Assembly: GCF_023914155.1 (NCBI RefSeq)
Contig: NZ_JAMWYS010000003.1
Location: forward strand, 1 to 64,000
From: Solitalea agri
GTDB lineage: Bacteria > Bacteroidota > Bacteroidia > Sphingobacteriales > Sphingobacteriaceae
Direction: 5' to 3'
DNA: 64,000 nucleotides
Shown: piece after piece, positions 46,054-54,491 of the stretch
How positions within the stretch are numbered: position 1 is the first letter of the stretch
How the letters are laid out: each line of letters opens with the position of its first letter
Position numbers and translations under genes: made by a program
The notes under the pieces: generated by a model
What the model saw: only the letters and a program-made list of their open reading frames with translations
The model's database searches: none
What the model was told of the DNA's origin: nothing

Positions 46054-47076
46054 TTAATCGAATTTCCCCCAAATATTAGCAGATGTGGAGTCGTAAAAAA
46101 TATATTCTCGACCCTTTGAAGTGAACTCACTTTGCCAAGCATTAATTTTTCCAATTATTTTTTTGTTTTCTATTTTGTCAGAATTCCCATAAAGACTAAT
46201 AAATATTCGTTTCAAACCTTGATTGGAATTAACAATATCAAAAACATGGTCGTCTTCATCTCTTAAAGAGTGTCCAAAGATAAAAAGATCACCCTTGATA
46301 CTTTTTAAACTCGAAAATGACCTGGAAAGGTAACCGTTTTCCTTAATCCTCTTTAACTTATGTTCAGTTGTACCCTCAGAAATGAATACAGGAAATTTGC
46401 TATTGTCAATGGACTCTCTAACTTGCTGCCCAATTGTTTTATTACCATTTCTCCAAGTGTACTTTTGTATCAAAGACTTGTCATCCTTGAATATATGCAT
46501 AGCTCCGTGTAGATAATAAAGATTTTGCTGATGCTCTCTACCAATTTCCCACGTGACCATTGAATCGTCATCCCAATTTGTTCTAAACCCATCATCACAA
46601 ATAAGTTTGGTTGCTTCGTGATCTAAGAAATGCATATATACCCAATAGAGTAGTAAATCATAATTAAACGAATACTTTCTGCCTTCCTCAAAATGTTGTA
46701 AAAATTCAAAACAACTTTTGTATTGATTTTCTGTAATCCATGTTGGGTTCTCTGGATGTGAGTTAGATATTACACTAATAAGCAATTCCTTGAGCTTTTC
46801 AGCATCTTCGTATACTTTATTGTAGATCAGCTTATGCGAATCATAATAATTTAAAACTATTAAGCTCTCAGTGAGCTTTAAAACAACAAATTCAAAGTCA
46901 GATGTATTGAATTTAGCGAATATTGCTTTTAGTTTAGGGTCTGTTATTTTTTCAGCCAGTTTTTTGTAATTAAAAATATTAGGGAATAAATCAACGCTAA
47001 AACCGTTTCCTAAAATTAAATGCTTCTTAGAAGAAGCCATTTTTATGCATTGATCAAATTGTAATATATCTGCCAT
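46054..47076 (-). CDS. DUF4917 / SIR2-like fold protein inside the restriction operon
   Basis: 340 residues, recognised as DUF4917-like. The N-terminal HLILGNGFSVDLFPNIFNYK (residues 19-38) is a nucleotide-binding-like loop as in SIR2-type folds; YLHGAMHIF and FIFGHSLRDEDDHVF follow, the His and the GHS-x-x-D positions that recur in SIR2-like defence proteins. The ATG abuts the hsdS stop codon with no gap, and the stop is 20 bp before hsdR. It may be an NAD-acting accessory effector of the type I system; activity is inference from fold resemblance. Confidence 0.7.
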   Translation of the reverse strand: MADILQFDQCIKMASSKKHLILGNGFSVDLFPNIFNYKKLAEKITDPKLKAIFAKFNTSDFEFVVLKLTESLIVLNYYDSHKLIYNKVYEDAEKLKELLISVISNSHPENPTWITENQYKSCFEFLQHFEEGRKYSFNYDLLLYWVYMHFLDHEATKLICDDGFRTNWDDDSMVTWEIGREHQQNLYYLHGAMHIFKDDKSLIQKYTWRNGNKTIGQQVRESIDNSKFPVFISEGTTEHKLKRIKENGYLSRSFSSLKSIKGDLFIFGHSLRDEDDHVFDIVNSNQGLKRIFISLYGNSDKIENKKIIGKINAWQSEFTSKGREYIFYDSTSANIWGKFD

Positions 47077-48285
47077 CTAATTTTGTTTGTTCAAGTCCAC
47101 CCCCACTTCCCCACTCATCAACTTCGGCAATAAAGTATCCCGAAGGGCAGTGAGGGTGCGGATTTGGGTTTGGTTTTTTAAAATTTTGTTTGCATATACT
47201 TCCCAATGGATATTGAATAATTCTACTATATCATTTGATGGAATTGGCGTATTGATATTTTGAAAATCGTTTTTGTTAATAATGGGCATTGTAGTGCCTC
47301 CAAACGCAATATTTCTAATATTCTGATATTGACTCTTTATATGCTCAAATACATAACCTATATATTTTTTATCTCGAATGATTATCGAATTTAATTGCTG
47401 GTTTGTAATACATGGCTGTGATGAAATTGTTACTTTACCCATATCGGAGCCAATACATGTAACCAAAATCGAGTCTTGTGGTAACTGTAAAGATTTTAAT
47501 TTACTCCATCCCACTTCTGATAAACCTCTTGTTGGCTGGTTTGTAAACATGCCAAAATCTTTAAAATCCGTTGGTGTAACAAAGTGATATTTATCTCCCC
47601 AATAATTAGGATTCTCTTTACTTGGAGTTTTACCTGTAATCACTTTACCAAAGTCACCTAAGATTCCCATTTCCCACTCCTCCTTTGCTTCCTCCACAAA
47701 CCATTGTCTAAACAGAGTTTCGGCCATTTTTTCGAGGGTGGCATTTTGGCGGTGAAGTAGGTCTATTTTATCATTAATTTTCCAAAGAATAGTTGCAATA
47801 TTATTTCTTTCCTCCTCCGATGGACAAAGAAATTCATATGATTCAACTGCATCTTTTGTAATCATTTTAACAGTTGAACCTTTTGAACAGGAATTAATAT
47901 GATTTCGATAATCTTCAGTCCTTAATAACCAAAATAGGAATTCATTATTTACGGTTGAATCATTTTCTATCTTGTAAAGATTTGTTCCAACTATAACTCT
48001 TTTTCCATCCAAGAATTTGGGGACGAATGCAGGAGCTCCAAGAATTGGCAAATTATCTGACTGTTGACGAGTTGCTAAAACTATATCTTGTGGCTTTACT
48101 AAAAAGGAATCGGGTGTATCACCTTCATATAGTCTAGCTCCTGAATGAAGAAAAATATCGCTAAAGGAAACACATCCCATTCCGAGTAATAAAGTTGAAC
48201 CTTTTCCAATAAACTCTCCCTTATACGAAAATCCACCTTTTATTGAAATTATATCTCCTAGTTTAGTTTTAACCCAAACACTCAT
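47077..48285 (-). CDS. hsdS: type I restriction enzyme specificity subunit
   Basis: 402 residues. Two target-recognition domains (about 1-150 and 205-350), each followed by a conserved helical spacer ([35 protein letters not shown] near 160-195, and [22 protein letters not shown] at the end). It sets the bipartite DNA target of the HsdRMS complex. The first 17 bp overlap the hsdM gene. The target sequence cannot be read from protein alone. Intact, with no phase-variable tract seen. Confidence 0.93.
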   Translation of the reverse strand: MSVWVKTKLGDIISIKGGFSYKGEFIGKGSTLLLGMGCVSFSDIFLHSGARLYEGDTPDSFLVKPQDIVLATRQQSDNLPILGAPAFVPKFLDGKRVIVGTNLYKIENDSTVNNEFLFWLLRTEDYRNHINSCSKGSTVKMITKDAVESYEFLCPSEEERNNIATILWKINDKIDLLHRQNATLEKMAETLFRQWFVEEAKEEWEMGILGDFGKVITGKTPSKENPNYWGDKYHFVTPTDFKDFGMFTNQPTRGLSEVGWSKLKSLQLPQDSILVTCIGSDMGKVTISSQPCITNQQLNSIIIRDKKYIGYVFEHIKSQYQNIRNIAFGGTTMPIINKNDFQNINTPIPSNDIVELFNIHWEVYANKILKNQTQIRTLTALRDTLLPKLMSGEVGVDLNKQN

Positions 48286-49819
48286 TGATTTTAATCTTTA
48301 AGAGGTTAGCGGAAATAATTTCATTCAGTTGGGCTTCTTCCTTTAATTGCGCTTCCAATTCAGCTTTTAGAACGCTAAAGCGCTCGTTAAAATCAAAGTC
48401 TTCTTCATCATCAGGCAAGCCTACATAGCGCCCCGGTGTAAGCACGTAATCAAGTTCTTTTACTTTGCTTATTGGAACGGAAGCGCAAAAACCGGCAATG
48501 TCCTCGTAATTGCCATCCGGGTTGCGCCAGCTGTGGTAAGTGCCCGCAATTTTCTGGATGTCGTCGTGCGAAAGTTCACGTGTACGGCGGTTTATTAAAT
48601 AACCCAGGTTGCGGGCATCAATAAATAATATTTCATTACTTCTATTTCTAAACTTACCATTGGAACGATCACGGCTCATGAACCATAAAGCGGCCGGTAT
48701 TTGGGTATTCAAAAACAGTTTGGCAGGCAAGTTTACTATGCAATCAATTAAGCCGGCTTCAATTAAGGCTTTGCGAATGTCTCCCTCTCCACTAGTTTTA
48801 GAAGTCAGTGCACCTTTTGATAATACAACGCCCGCTTGTCCGGTTGGAGCTAAGTGATAAATAAAATGCTGCAGCCAGGCAAAGTTGGCATTACCCGTTG
48901 GAGGTGTACCGTATTGCCAACGGCCATCGGTACGCATTAAGTCACCGCCCCAGTCGCTTACGTTAAAAGGAGGATTGGCAATAATGTAATCGGCTTTCAG
49001 GTCTTTGTGGGCATCGTTCAAAAAAGAACCTTCGTTGTTCCATTTCACTTGTGAGCTGTCAATGCCTCGGATGGCAAGGTTCATTTTTGCTAGTCGCCAG
49101 GTGGTTTGGTTGCTTTCTTGTCCGTAAATAGAAATGTCATTCACTCTTCCCTGGTGGTCTTCCACAAACTTTTCAGATTGTACAAACATACCGCCAGAGC
49201 CACAACAAGGGTCAAACACCCGGCCTTTGTAAGGTTCCAGCATTTCAACCAACAATTCAACCACACTGCGCGGAGTGTAGAACTGTCCACCCTTTTTACC
49301 TTCGGCCAGTGCAAATTCACCAAGGAAATACTCAAACACATGGCCCAAAACGTCGGCGCTTCTTGCTTTGGCACTGCCTAAGGCAATGTTTCCAACCAAA
49401 TCAATGAGTTCACCCAAACTGGTTGGGTCGAGATTTTGGCGGCCATATACTTTAGGTAATACACCTTTTAGGGAAGCATTTTCCTTTTCAATGGCATCCA
49501 TGGCTTCATCCACAAACTTGCCTATTTCGGGCTGCTTTGCTTTTGAAACCAGGAAGGCCCAACGGGCATCTTGTGGTACGAAGAATACGTTTTCAGCTTT
49601 GTATTCTTCTTTGTCTTCAGGGTCGGCACCTTCAGCCGCCTCGGCTACCAATTTTGCATATAGTTCTTCAAATGCATCAGAAATATATTTGAGGAAGATC
49701 AATCCTAAAACAATGTGTTTGTATTCAGCCGCGTCAATATTTTTCCGAAGCTTGTCGGCTGTTTTCCAAAGCTGTTTTTCTAAAGGTTCTTCAGTGGTTT
49801 CTTTTTTTGATTTCGCCAT
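48269..49819 (-). CDS. hsdM: type I restriction-modification DNA methyltransferase subunit
   Basis: 516 residues. N-terminal HsdM helical domain ([34 protein letters not shown]), then an N6-adenine methyltransferase fold: SAM motif [13 protein letters not shown] (201-212) and catalytic NPPF at 282-285. It methylates adenines in the HsdS target. First gene of the minus-strand operon hsdM-hsdS-DUF4917-hsdR-beta-helix. The region upstream (49820-50588) holds no supported gene. Confidence 0.96.
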   Translation of the reverse strand: MAKSKKETTEEPLEKQLWKTADKLRKNIDAAEYKHIVLGLIFLKYISDAFEELYAKLVAEAAEGADPEDKEEYKAENVFFVPQDARWAFLVSKAKQPEIGKFVDEAMDAIEKENASLKGVLPKVYGRQNLDPTSLGELIDLVGNIALGSAKARSADVLGHVFEYFLGEFALAEGKKGGQFYTPRSVVELLVEMLEPYKGRVFDPCCGSGGMFVQSEKFVEDHQGRVNDISIYGQESNQTTWRLAKMNLAIRGIDSSQVKWNNEGSFLNDAHKDLKADYIIANPPFNVSDWGGDLMRTDGRWQYGTPPTGNANFAWLQHFIYHLAPTGQAGVVLSKGALTSKTSGEGDIRKALIEAGLIDCIVNLPAKLFLNTQIPAALWFMSRDRSNGKFRNRSNEILFIDARNLGYLINRRTRELSHDDIQKIAGTYHSWRNPDGNYEDIAGFCASVPISKVKELDYVLTPGRYVGLPDDEEDFDFNERFSVLKAELEAQLKEEAQLNEIISANLLKIKINECLG

Positions 49820-50040
49820 TCTAATATCACTTAATCCTAGCCGGCAAAATAGTGAAAACAGGGGAAATTTATCAAGATGTTAATCAGGTTTACTGACGTT
49901 TGCAAGCTCATAAGTAGGATTTGCAAATTGAAAAAATGGCTAATGGTGATCAGAAAGACTTTTAAAGCCCTAATAAATTTATCAACAAAAACCAATTTCG
50001 GAAGAAATCGACAAAATAATGAGTTTTGTAAAACATAACT

Positions 50041-50080
50041 GGCACTTGGCACTAATGGCACTTGTGGCATTAGTGCCTTA
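50041..50080. repeat. GGCACTAATG / CATTAGTGCC palindromic cluster
   Basis: GGCACTAATG (50049-50058 region) and CATTAGTGCC (50069-50078 region) form a 10-bp perfect inverted repeat with a 10-nt spacer. Further TGGCACT copies stand just upstream. The same half-site occurs in the inverted repeat at 37133-37213. Confidence 0.6.
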
Positions 50081-50524
50081 AAGAACATGACATTCACAGG
50101 GGAAGTAAAGTTTAAGAAACTTCACTAGGACGTACAGGGACAGTTGAAGCAATAAACTCAGTCAAACCTTCTTTCGAAAGGATGAACCTTGAGGCCCCTT
50201 CCAGAAGTAAGAAGTCATGCCGTACCGCAAATCCCTTAGGACTTCCGAAATCACTCCATATTTTTCGATTATTAAAAAAATTAATTTTAATTTTTTTTCA
50301 GAGGTCAAACAGTGGAATGATTACTATTAACAGGGGGCTTCTGATTTGCATCCCCCAAACGTATTTCGCAAACCGGGTGGGTAGTTTTTTTCATCTTAAA
50401 AATCGGTCTCAAACAATAACGGCAAACTCAAATCAAACTAATTTTCAGTCAATCATAATTGAACGAACTTTCTTACAGACACTTAAGAAATATAAGCTTA
50501 TAGAAAGTGGGTAGCAACTTTTGA

Positions 50525-50588
50525 AATTTGAGACACCTTTTCAATCAAGGGTATAATAACCCTATTTTAAAGAAAAGTGTCTCAAATT
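50525..50588. terminator. long inverted repeat at the integrase 3' end
   Basis: AATTTGAGACAC (50525-50536) pairs with GTGTCTCAAATT (50577-50588); inside is a second hairpin AGGGT/ACCCT. It abuts the integrase stop codon and probably terminates that transcript. Confidence 0.65.
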
Positions 50589-51791
50589 CTATAAAGTTCT
50601 TCGCTCAACTTTCATTTCATCTTCCGATAATCTTAATTTCTTAAGATATTCCATTGTGGTTGAAAATGATGAATGCCTGCACAGATTTCTAATGATATTC
50701 ATACGATTTGGATAATTATCTCCCATATGGTTCCAAAGATGAATAACCCCGGTATGTTTAAAGCTATATAAGCCCTTATTTTGTCCCTCCAACTTGAACT
50801 CTTTAAGCACTTTTTCTAAACGATAATAAAACAAACCACGAGTTACGCTTACATGAGATGGCTGCCCTTTTTTAGAAAAAAGGTACATATTAGGATCATA
50901 TTGATTCAGATTTAACTTTTTTAAGGATTGAACCAATTGATCCGGAACATGAAGGATTGCTTTCTTTTTAACCTTTTGAACTTCAGGGCTTAAATGCAGT
51001 TCATTCTTATTGAGGTCGAACATTCCAACTTTTAATTTTATCACCTCGAAAGGCCTTAAAAATAGATAATAGATGAACTGACAATATAAAAGCAGATAAG
51101 GATCTGAACCTCGCATATTGGGAATTATTTTATCCAAATCCTCATCAGTAAAAGGCTCATTACCTTCAATATCAACTATGAATTTCAATCTAAAATTTGA
51201 AATATCGTTCTTGATAAAACCCTTTTGATAAAAGTACCTAAACAGCAACTTTACCTTTATAAAGAAATTCTTTTTGCTCTGCTCCTTCCAATCCTTATTA
51301 AACCGAATCCATTCTAATAGATCAATGTTAATATTCCTCTGCTCAAAACTATTTAAAGGTTCATCTACTAAGCCATAGGCTTCACAGTATTCGGTAAAAT
51401 AAGACAGGTAACGTTTATAAGTGTTATATGTGCTATTATTATTCTTTACCCCTGTTTTCTTCTCATTATCCAATTTAGCTTTTAAGTGAGGGGTTAAAAA
51501 CTCATCGATGGCAGCTGAAATAGTCAGATTTGAATTTCTCTTTGCTTTCACTGAAGAGGTGACAGCACTTAAGGATATTAAACCATTTTCAAGGTCTGAT
51601 TGAAGCTGAAGTCTTACGGTCTCCCCTTCCAACTTCCTCTCTTCTCTTGTTTTTAAACGATTGATATTTCCGTACTCCTTCCTTTGCACCCACTTGCTTG
51701 TGAGTTCATCCTTCAATTTATATTCAACATACCAACGTTCTTTAAGGGTTCTTTTGATCTTTAATACCGGAGGGGTAAATAGAACAGACAT
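50589..51791 (-). CDS. int: tyrosine-type site-specific integrase
   Basis: 400 residues from ATG 51791; the TTG one codon earlier is not needed. An N-terminal arm-binding region (1-90), a SAM-like core-binding domain (about 95-210) and a catalytic domain with box I LFLRPFEVIKLKV (Arg), YSFKHTGVIHLW, LCRHSS and the nucleophile Tyr in TMEYLKKL. In box II the usual Arg of H-x-x-R is Lys (Y-S-F-K-H-T), a substitution I recall from many Bacteroidota integrases. It lies 61 bp from attR and its promoter overlaps two TTTATCTCA copies. Confidence 0.95.
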   Translation of the reverse strand: MSVLFTPPVLKIKRTLKERWYVEYKLKDELTSKWVQRKEYGNINRLKTREERKLEGETVRLQLQSDLENGLISLSAVTSSVKAKRNSNLTISAAIDEFLTPHLKAKLDNEKKTGVKNNNSTYNTYKRYLSYFTEYCEAYGLVDEPLNSFEQRNINIDLLEWIRFNKDWKEQSKKNFFIKVKLLFRYFYQKGFIKNDISNFRLKFIVDIEGNEPFTDEDLDKIIPNMRGSDPYLLLYCQFIYYLFLRPFEVIKLKVGMFDLNKNELHLSPEVQKVKKKAILHVPDQLVQSLKKLNLNQYDPNMYLFSKKGQPSHVSVTRGLFYYRLEKVLKEFKLEGQNKGLYSFKHTGVIHLWNHMGDNYPNRMNIIRNLCRHSSFSTTMEYLKKLRLSEDEMKVERRTL

Positions 51792-51795
51792 CAAG

Positions 51796-51817
51796 TTTAT
51801 CTCATTTTTTATCTCAG
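51796..51817. promoter_or_regulatory. two TTTATCTCA repeats upstream of the integrase
   Basis: TTTATCTCAT (51796-51805) and TTTATCTCAG (51808-51817), 12 bp apart, in the same orientation as the five copies at the left end. They lie immediately before the integrase start codon, so integrase binding could also repress its own gene. Confidence 0.65.
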
Positions 51818-51852
51818 TTTGATAAAAAACAGGGTTTAAAGCATGAATAAGG

Positions 51853-51939
51853 CTCTTTTTACATGATCAGAAAAATCATCTGGGTGCTTTGTCCCTGTAT
51901 CTCAATTGCGCAAAGGTATAAGGACAAAGCTTTTTTTAT
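51853..51939 (+). repeat. attR: 87-bp direct repeat
   Basis: Identical to 33107-33193. The hairpin arms are at 51886-51894 and 51922-51930, followed by seven Ts. Divergence begins at 51940 (A against G at 33194). Confidence 0.9.
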
Positions 51940-51979
51940 AGGGGCCTATTTTTCCATTAACTTTAACTTTAGATAGACA

Positions 51980-52396
51980 ATGGAAATCCTTATTTGCATT
52001 TTAAAAACCATTGCAGGATATTTTATTCTGATGTTTGTAGGTACAAATCTTCTTGGCATTGTAGTGAGAGGTATTTTACCGACCTATAAAGAGAAAAGTG
52101 AAGAACCTGCAAAAGCTCTTGACGAAAGATCTGGTGGAGGCATTGTAGTAACTATCATTTTTTCTTTGCTAAGTCTAGCGTTTCTTTACGTTCTTTATCA
52201 TTATTGGAACTGGGGAATCACATTGGCTGGACTAATATTGATGTTAACGAGGTTGCCAGACTTACTTTTTGAAATGAGAATTGGAAGAAAGATCAGTTCT
52301 AAAAACATACCAAAGAGGCCAATCGATACTATTTGCACAATCCTTTCATGGGCTGCATTTCCTTTGATATTTTACGCTCTTTGCTACATAAAATAA
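51980..52396 (+). CDS. small membrane protein of unknown function
   Basis: 138 residues with four hydrophobic spans (about 5-30, 52-72, 75-95 and 112-135) and short polar loops, so an inner-membrane protein. No family recognised. It starts 41 bp beyond attR. Before the element integrated, it was preceded by the attB hairpin and the MerR gene, so it may belong either to the core genome or to an older insertion whose integrase remnant lies at 53383-53460. Confidence 0.65.
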   Translation: MEILICILKTIAGYFILMFVGTNLLGIVVRGILPTYKEKSEEPAKALDERSGGGIVVTIIFSLLSLAFLYVLYHYWNWGITLAGLILMLTRLPDLLFEMRIGRKISSKNIPKRPIDTICTILSWAAFPLIFYALCYIK

Positions 52397-52487
52397 TATT
52401 TTAATAATCGAAAGATTACGAATACACTTAAGTATGAGATTCAGGAGATTAACTTTATTACACTTAAAATTAGCTATTTAAATATTT

Positions 52488-52518
52488 AAACTTTTAGAAT
52501 GTTCACTTCTAAAAGTTT
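52488..52518. terminator. hairpin after the membrane-protein gene
   Basis: AAACTTTTAGA (52488-52498) pairs with TCTAAAAGTTT (52508-52518), 11-bp perfect stem. The rest of the 317-bp gap holds only a short minus-strand open frame without a start codon (52536-52685). Confidence 0.5.
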
Positions 52519-52713
52519 ACAACAATTCCCTAAATTTATTTCCCATACCAACACCATTCCTGAAGCGTTAGCATTATATCATTTCCAGCATTACAAGCAC
52601 CATTTATTCCATCATTTAAATTCTGATTCCTACAAAAACACTTGCTAATTAAATGCTTTTGTTTACACCTCAAATAAAATCTTAGAATTTAATTTAAATA
52701 AAAATCCAAACTT

Positions 52714-53301
52714 ATGAACACGCTTAAAATCTTTATGCTAGCATTGCTGGTCGCAATGATATTTGGCTGTGATAAATCAGAAGAACCTGTTATCACGAAC
52801 CAATTGGATAAAGCTGTTGATTGTACACCGAAAAACAGAAGTTCTACTTATGACATTATGGGGATGGGGCCGTTCGATGATTATCCATATAAGGTTGGTA
52901 AAATGACTATCACCCATGATAAGAAATATTTAACAATTAATTTTCAATTAGAATTTGAACCTGTGGGCTTTTGGCATCCTCGGGTTTTCATTGGAGATTT
53001 ATCAAAAATGCCAACTTCATTCGAAAACTTCCCCTACCAAAAAGACTATGATGTAGATAACATTTGTTCTTTTATTAAAAAATGGAAAATCCAATTTCCA
53101 TTAAAACACTATAAAAAAGGAGATACTATTTATATCGTTACTTTGCTAAAACTTGAAATCAATTGGTTCCAAGTGCCTGGTCATGGTGGCATTTTTCCTG
53201 ATGATTGCAATAATGAAGACCTTTTTGAAGCATGGATAGGAGACGAATTGGTTTATCCACAGCCGGGGCCACACTATATTTCATATGTTTTCACTAAATA
53301 A
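52714..53301 (+). CDS. lipoprotein of unknown function
   Basis: 195 residues. Signal peptide and lipobox IFGC (Cys19) predict a lipid-anchored envelope protein. The mature part is rich in beta-strand and aromatic residues (YLTINFQLEFEPVGFWHPRVFIGDL split, and WIGDELVYPQPGPHY). No enzyme motif or known family was recognised. It lies in the segment between attR and the integrase remnant and is monocistronic. Confidence 0.7.
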   Translation: MNTLKIFMLALLVAMIFGCDKSEEPVITNQLDKAVDCTPKNRSSTYDIMGMGPFDDYPYKVGKMTITHDKKYLTINFQLEFEPVGFWHPRVFIGDLSKMPTSFENFPYQKDYDVDNICSFIKKWKIQFPLKHYKKGDTIYIVTLLKLEINWFQVPGHGGIFPDDCNNEDLFEAWIGDELVYPQPGPHYISYVFTK

Positions 53302-53325
53302 ATTTAATGTTTAGTTCGACTTAAA

Positions 53326-53381
53326 GGGACAAAGAATTGTTTCATACCTCAAAAAAGGTAAAACCGAAGATTCTTTGTCCC
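53326..53381. terminator. GGGACAAAGAAT inverted repeat
   Basis: GGGACAAAGAAT (53326-53337) pairs perfectly with ATTCTTTGTCCC (53370-53381) over a 32-nt loop. It directly precedes the integrase remnant, like the inverted repeat beside the intact integrase, and its GGACAAAG core echoes the att hairpin. Confidence 0.6.
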
Positions 53382-53382
53382 A

Positions 53383-53460
53383 ATAAAGTTCTTCTCTCTA
53401 CTTTCATTTCATCCTCCGATAATCTTAATTTCTTAAGATATCCATTGTGGTTGAAAATGA
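53383..53460 (-). pseudogene. 3'-end remnant of a second, near-identical integrase gene
   Basis: 78 bp aligning to 50591-50669 with about three substitutions and a one-base deletion. The stop codon differs and the deletion shifts the frame, so it is not functional. It corresponds to the last 26 or so residues around the catalytic Tyr. It is the footprint of another related element once inserted at or beside this site. Confidence 0.85.
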
Positions 53461-53499
53461 AATTACCCAGTTTATCCAAAACCCGTAATACCTAACTCC

Positions 53500-53541
53500 A
53501 AAATTGTACTTTGTACTTCTAAAATTGTACTTCCTACTTTA
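53500..53541. repeat. two 21-bp tandem units (AAAATTGTACTT...)
   Basis: AAAATTGTACTT occurs at 53500-53511 and 53521-53532, each followed by a diverged TACTT stretch, a 21-bp period. Low-complexity spacer; no gene is seen in 53461-53681. Confidence 0.5.
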
Positions 53542-53681
53542 TACTTCCCTTGCATTTTTCCCCTTCCGTAAAGATATCCTTGTAATAGTTACTTTTTTTA
53601 ACAATATTTAGAATACATCTAATTCACAATTAATTATCTCTCATAGAGATAAAACGTTAACACTACCTAAAATCTATTTTT

Positions 53682-54491
53682 ATGCTCAAAAAACTCTTTT
53701 TGGGTACGTTGCTCGTATGCGTTGGTGTGGTTAATTTATCTGCACAAAATTCATTTTATGGGGCACGTATTGGCGCTATGGCGAATGCCGGTTGTGCAAT
53801 GAGTGATACCTGGAACATTTCGGGAAATCCTGCAGCATTCAACAATATCCGTTCGTTTACTGCCTCTTTGGGTTATTTAAATCAATTTTCTTCATCTGCG
53901 TTTAGCACAAAAGCAGGTGTTATAGGTTTCCCTGTAAAATCGAATTTTTTCGGACTGAGTTTTAACTCCTTTGGTGAAGACCCATACCATGAAACAACTG
54001 CCGGTTTAAGTTACGGACGAACATTTGGAAACAATTTTTCCATTGGATTGAAGTTTAATTACCATTCCATTTCAATTGCTAACTATGGTGATGCGTCGAC
54101 ATACTCGGTAGAAGTTGGTTTAATGACTAAGGTGATGACCAATCTCACCTTAGCTACTCATATTATAAATCCGAGCCGATCTGATTTTGGAGAAGAGCTT
54201 CAAAACCCGTTATTGACCATTTTTCGGTTCGGCGCCCGATATGATTTATCAGATAAAACCTTTATTATTTCTGAGTTAGAAAAACCTCTTTCAAATGCTC
54301 CAACCTTTAAAACAGGTTTAGAATACAGTGTTTTTACCCAATTGGCTTTAAGAGGGGGAATTTCAACGCATCCGTTCCAACAGTATTTTGGAGCTGGTTT
54401 CATTACCCATCACTTGCAAATTAACCTGGCCGCTTCGGTCCATCCAGATCTTGGCTATTCCCCACAAATGTCGATTGGATATGAATTCTAA
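53682..54491 (+). CDS. PorV/PorQ-like outer-membrane beta-barrel
   Basis: 269 residues. Signal peptide (about 1-21, cut after LSAQ). The start of the mature part, GARIGAMANAGCAMSDTWNISGNPAAF, is the pattern seen in PorQ/PorV and UPF0164-type barrels: a GxxAMG-like loop, then NPA. Alternating beta-strands follow to a C-terminal aromatic residue (IGYEF). In the type IX secretion system such barrels are accessory, but this one is not next to other por genes. Its stop overlaps the HhH gene start by 11 bp. Confidence 0.7.
   Translation: MLKKLFLGTLLVCVGVVNLSAQNSFYGARIGAMANAGCAMSDTWNISGNPAAFNNIRSFTASLGYLNQFSSSAFSTKAGVIGFPVKSNFFGLSFNSFGEDPYHETTAGLSYGRTFGNNFSIGLKFNYHSISIANYGDASTYSVEVGLMTKVMTNLTLATHIINPSRSDFGEELQNPLLTIFRFGARYDLSDKTFIISELEKPLSNAPTFKTGLEYSVFTQLALRGGISTHPFQQYFGAGFITHHLQINLAASVHPDLGYSPQMSIGYEF

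Larger units (their letters stand above)
49820..50588. other. gene-poor 0.77-kb region between hsdM and the integrase
   Basis: Apparent reading frames here (for example 50182-50514) lack recognisable domains and have poor coding character. The stretch contains the GGCAC-rich palindromic cluster (50041-50080) and the large inverted repeat next to the integrase. It must also hold the hsdM promoter. Confidence 0.5.
33107..51939. mobile_element. integrative element of about 18.7 kb with defence cargo
   Basis: Bounded by an exact 87-bp direct repeat (33107-33193 and 51853-51939, spacing 18,746 bp), with a tyrosine integrase at the right end reading inward. Contents: an RteC-like protein, HTH protein, DUF3987 and DUF6371 primase-type pair, XRE/ImmA/PIN-like operon, and a type I restriction operon with two extra genes. 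No relaxase, coupling ATPase, conjugation or virion genes were seen, so it is better described as an integrative or satellite-type element than as an ICE or prophage. Whether it can excise is not known. Confidence 0.9.

Noticed and set aside
49837-50097. 86-codon minus-strand frame ahead of hsdM
   Set aside because: It overlaps the hsdM start region, has hydrophobic low-complexity sequence and covers the palindromic cluster.
50182-50514. 110-codon frame upstream of the integrase
   Set aside because: No recognisable domain, many rare-looking codons and homopolymer runs; it overlaps a structured, probably non-coding stretch.
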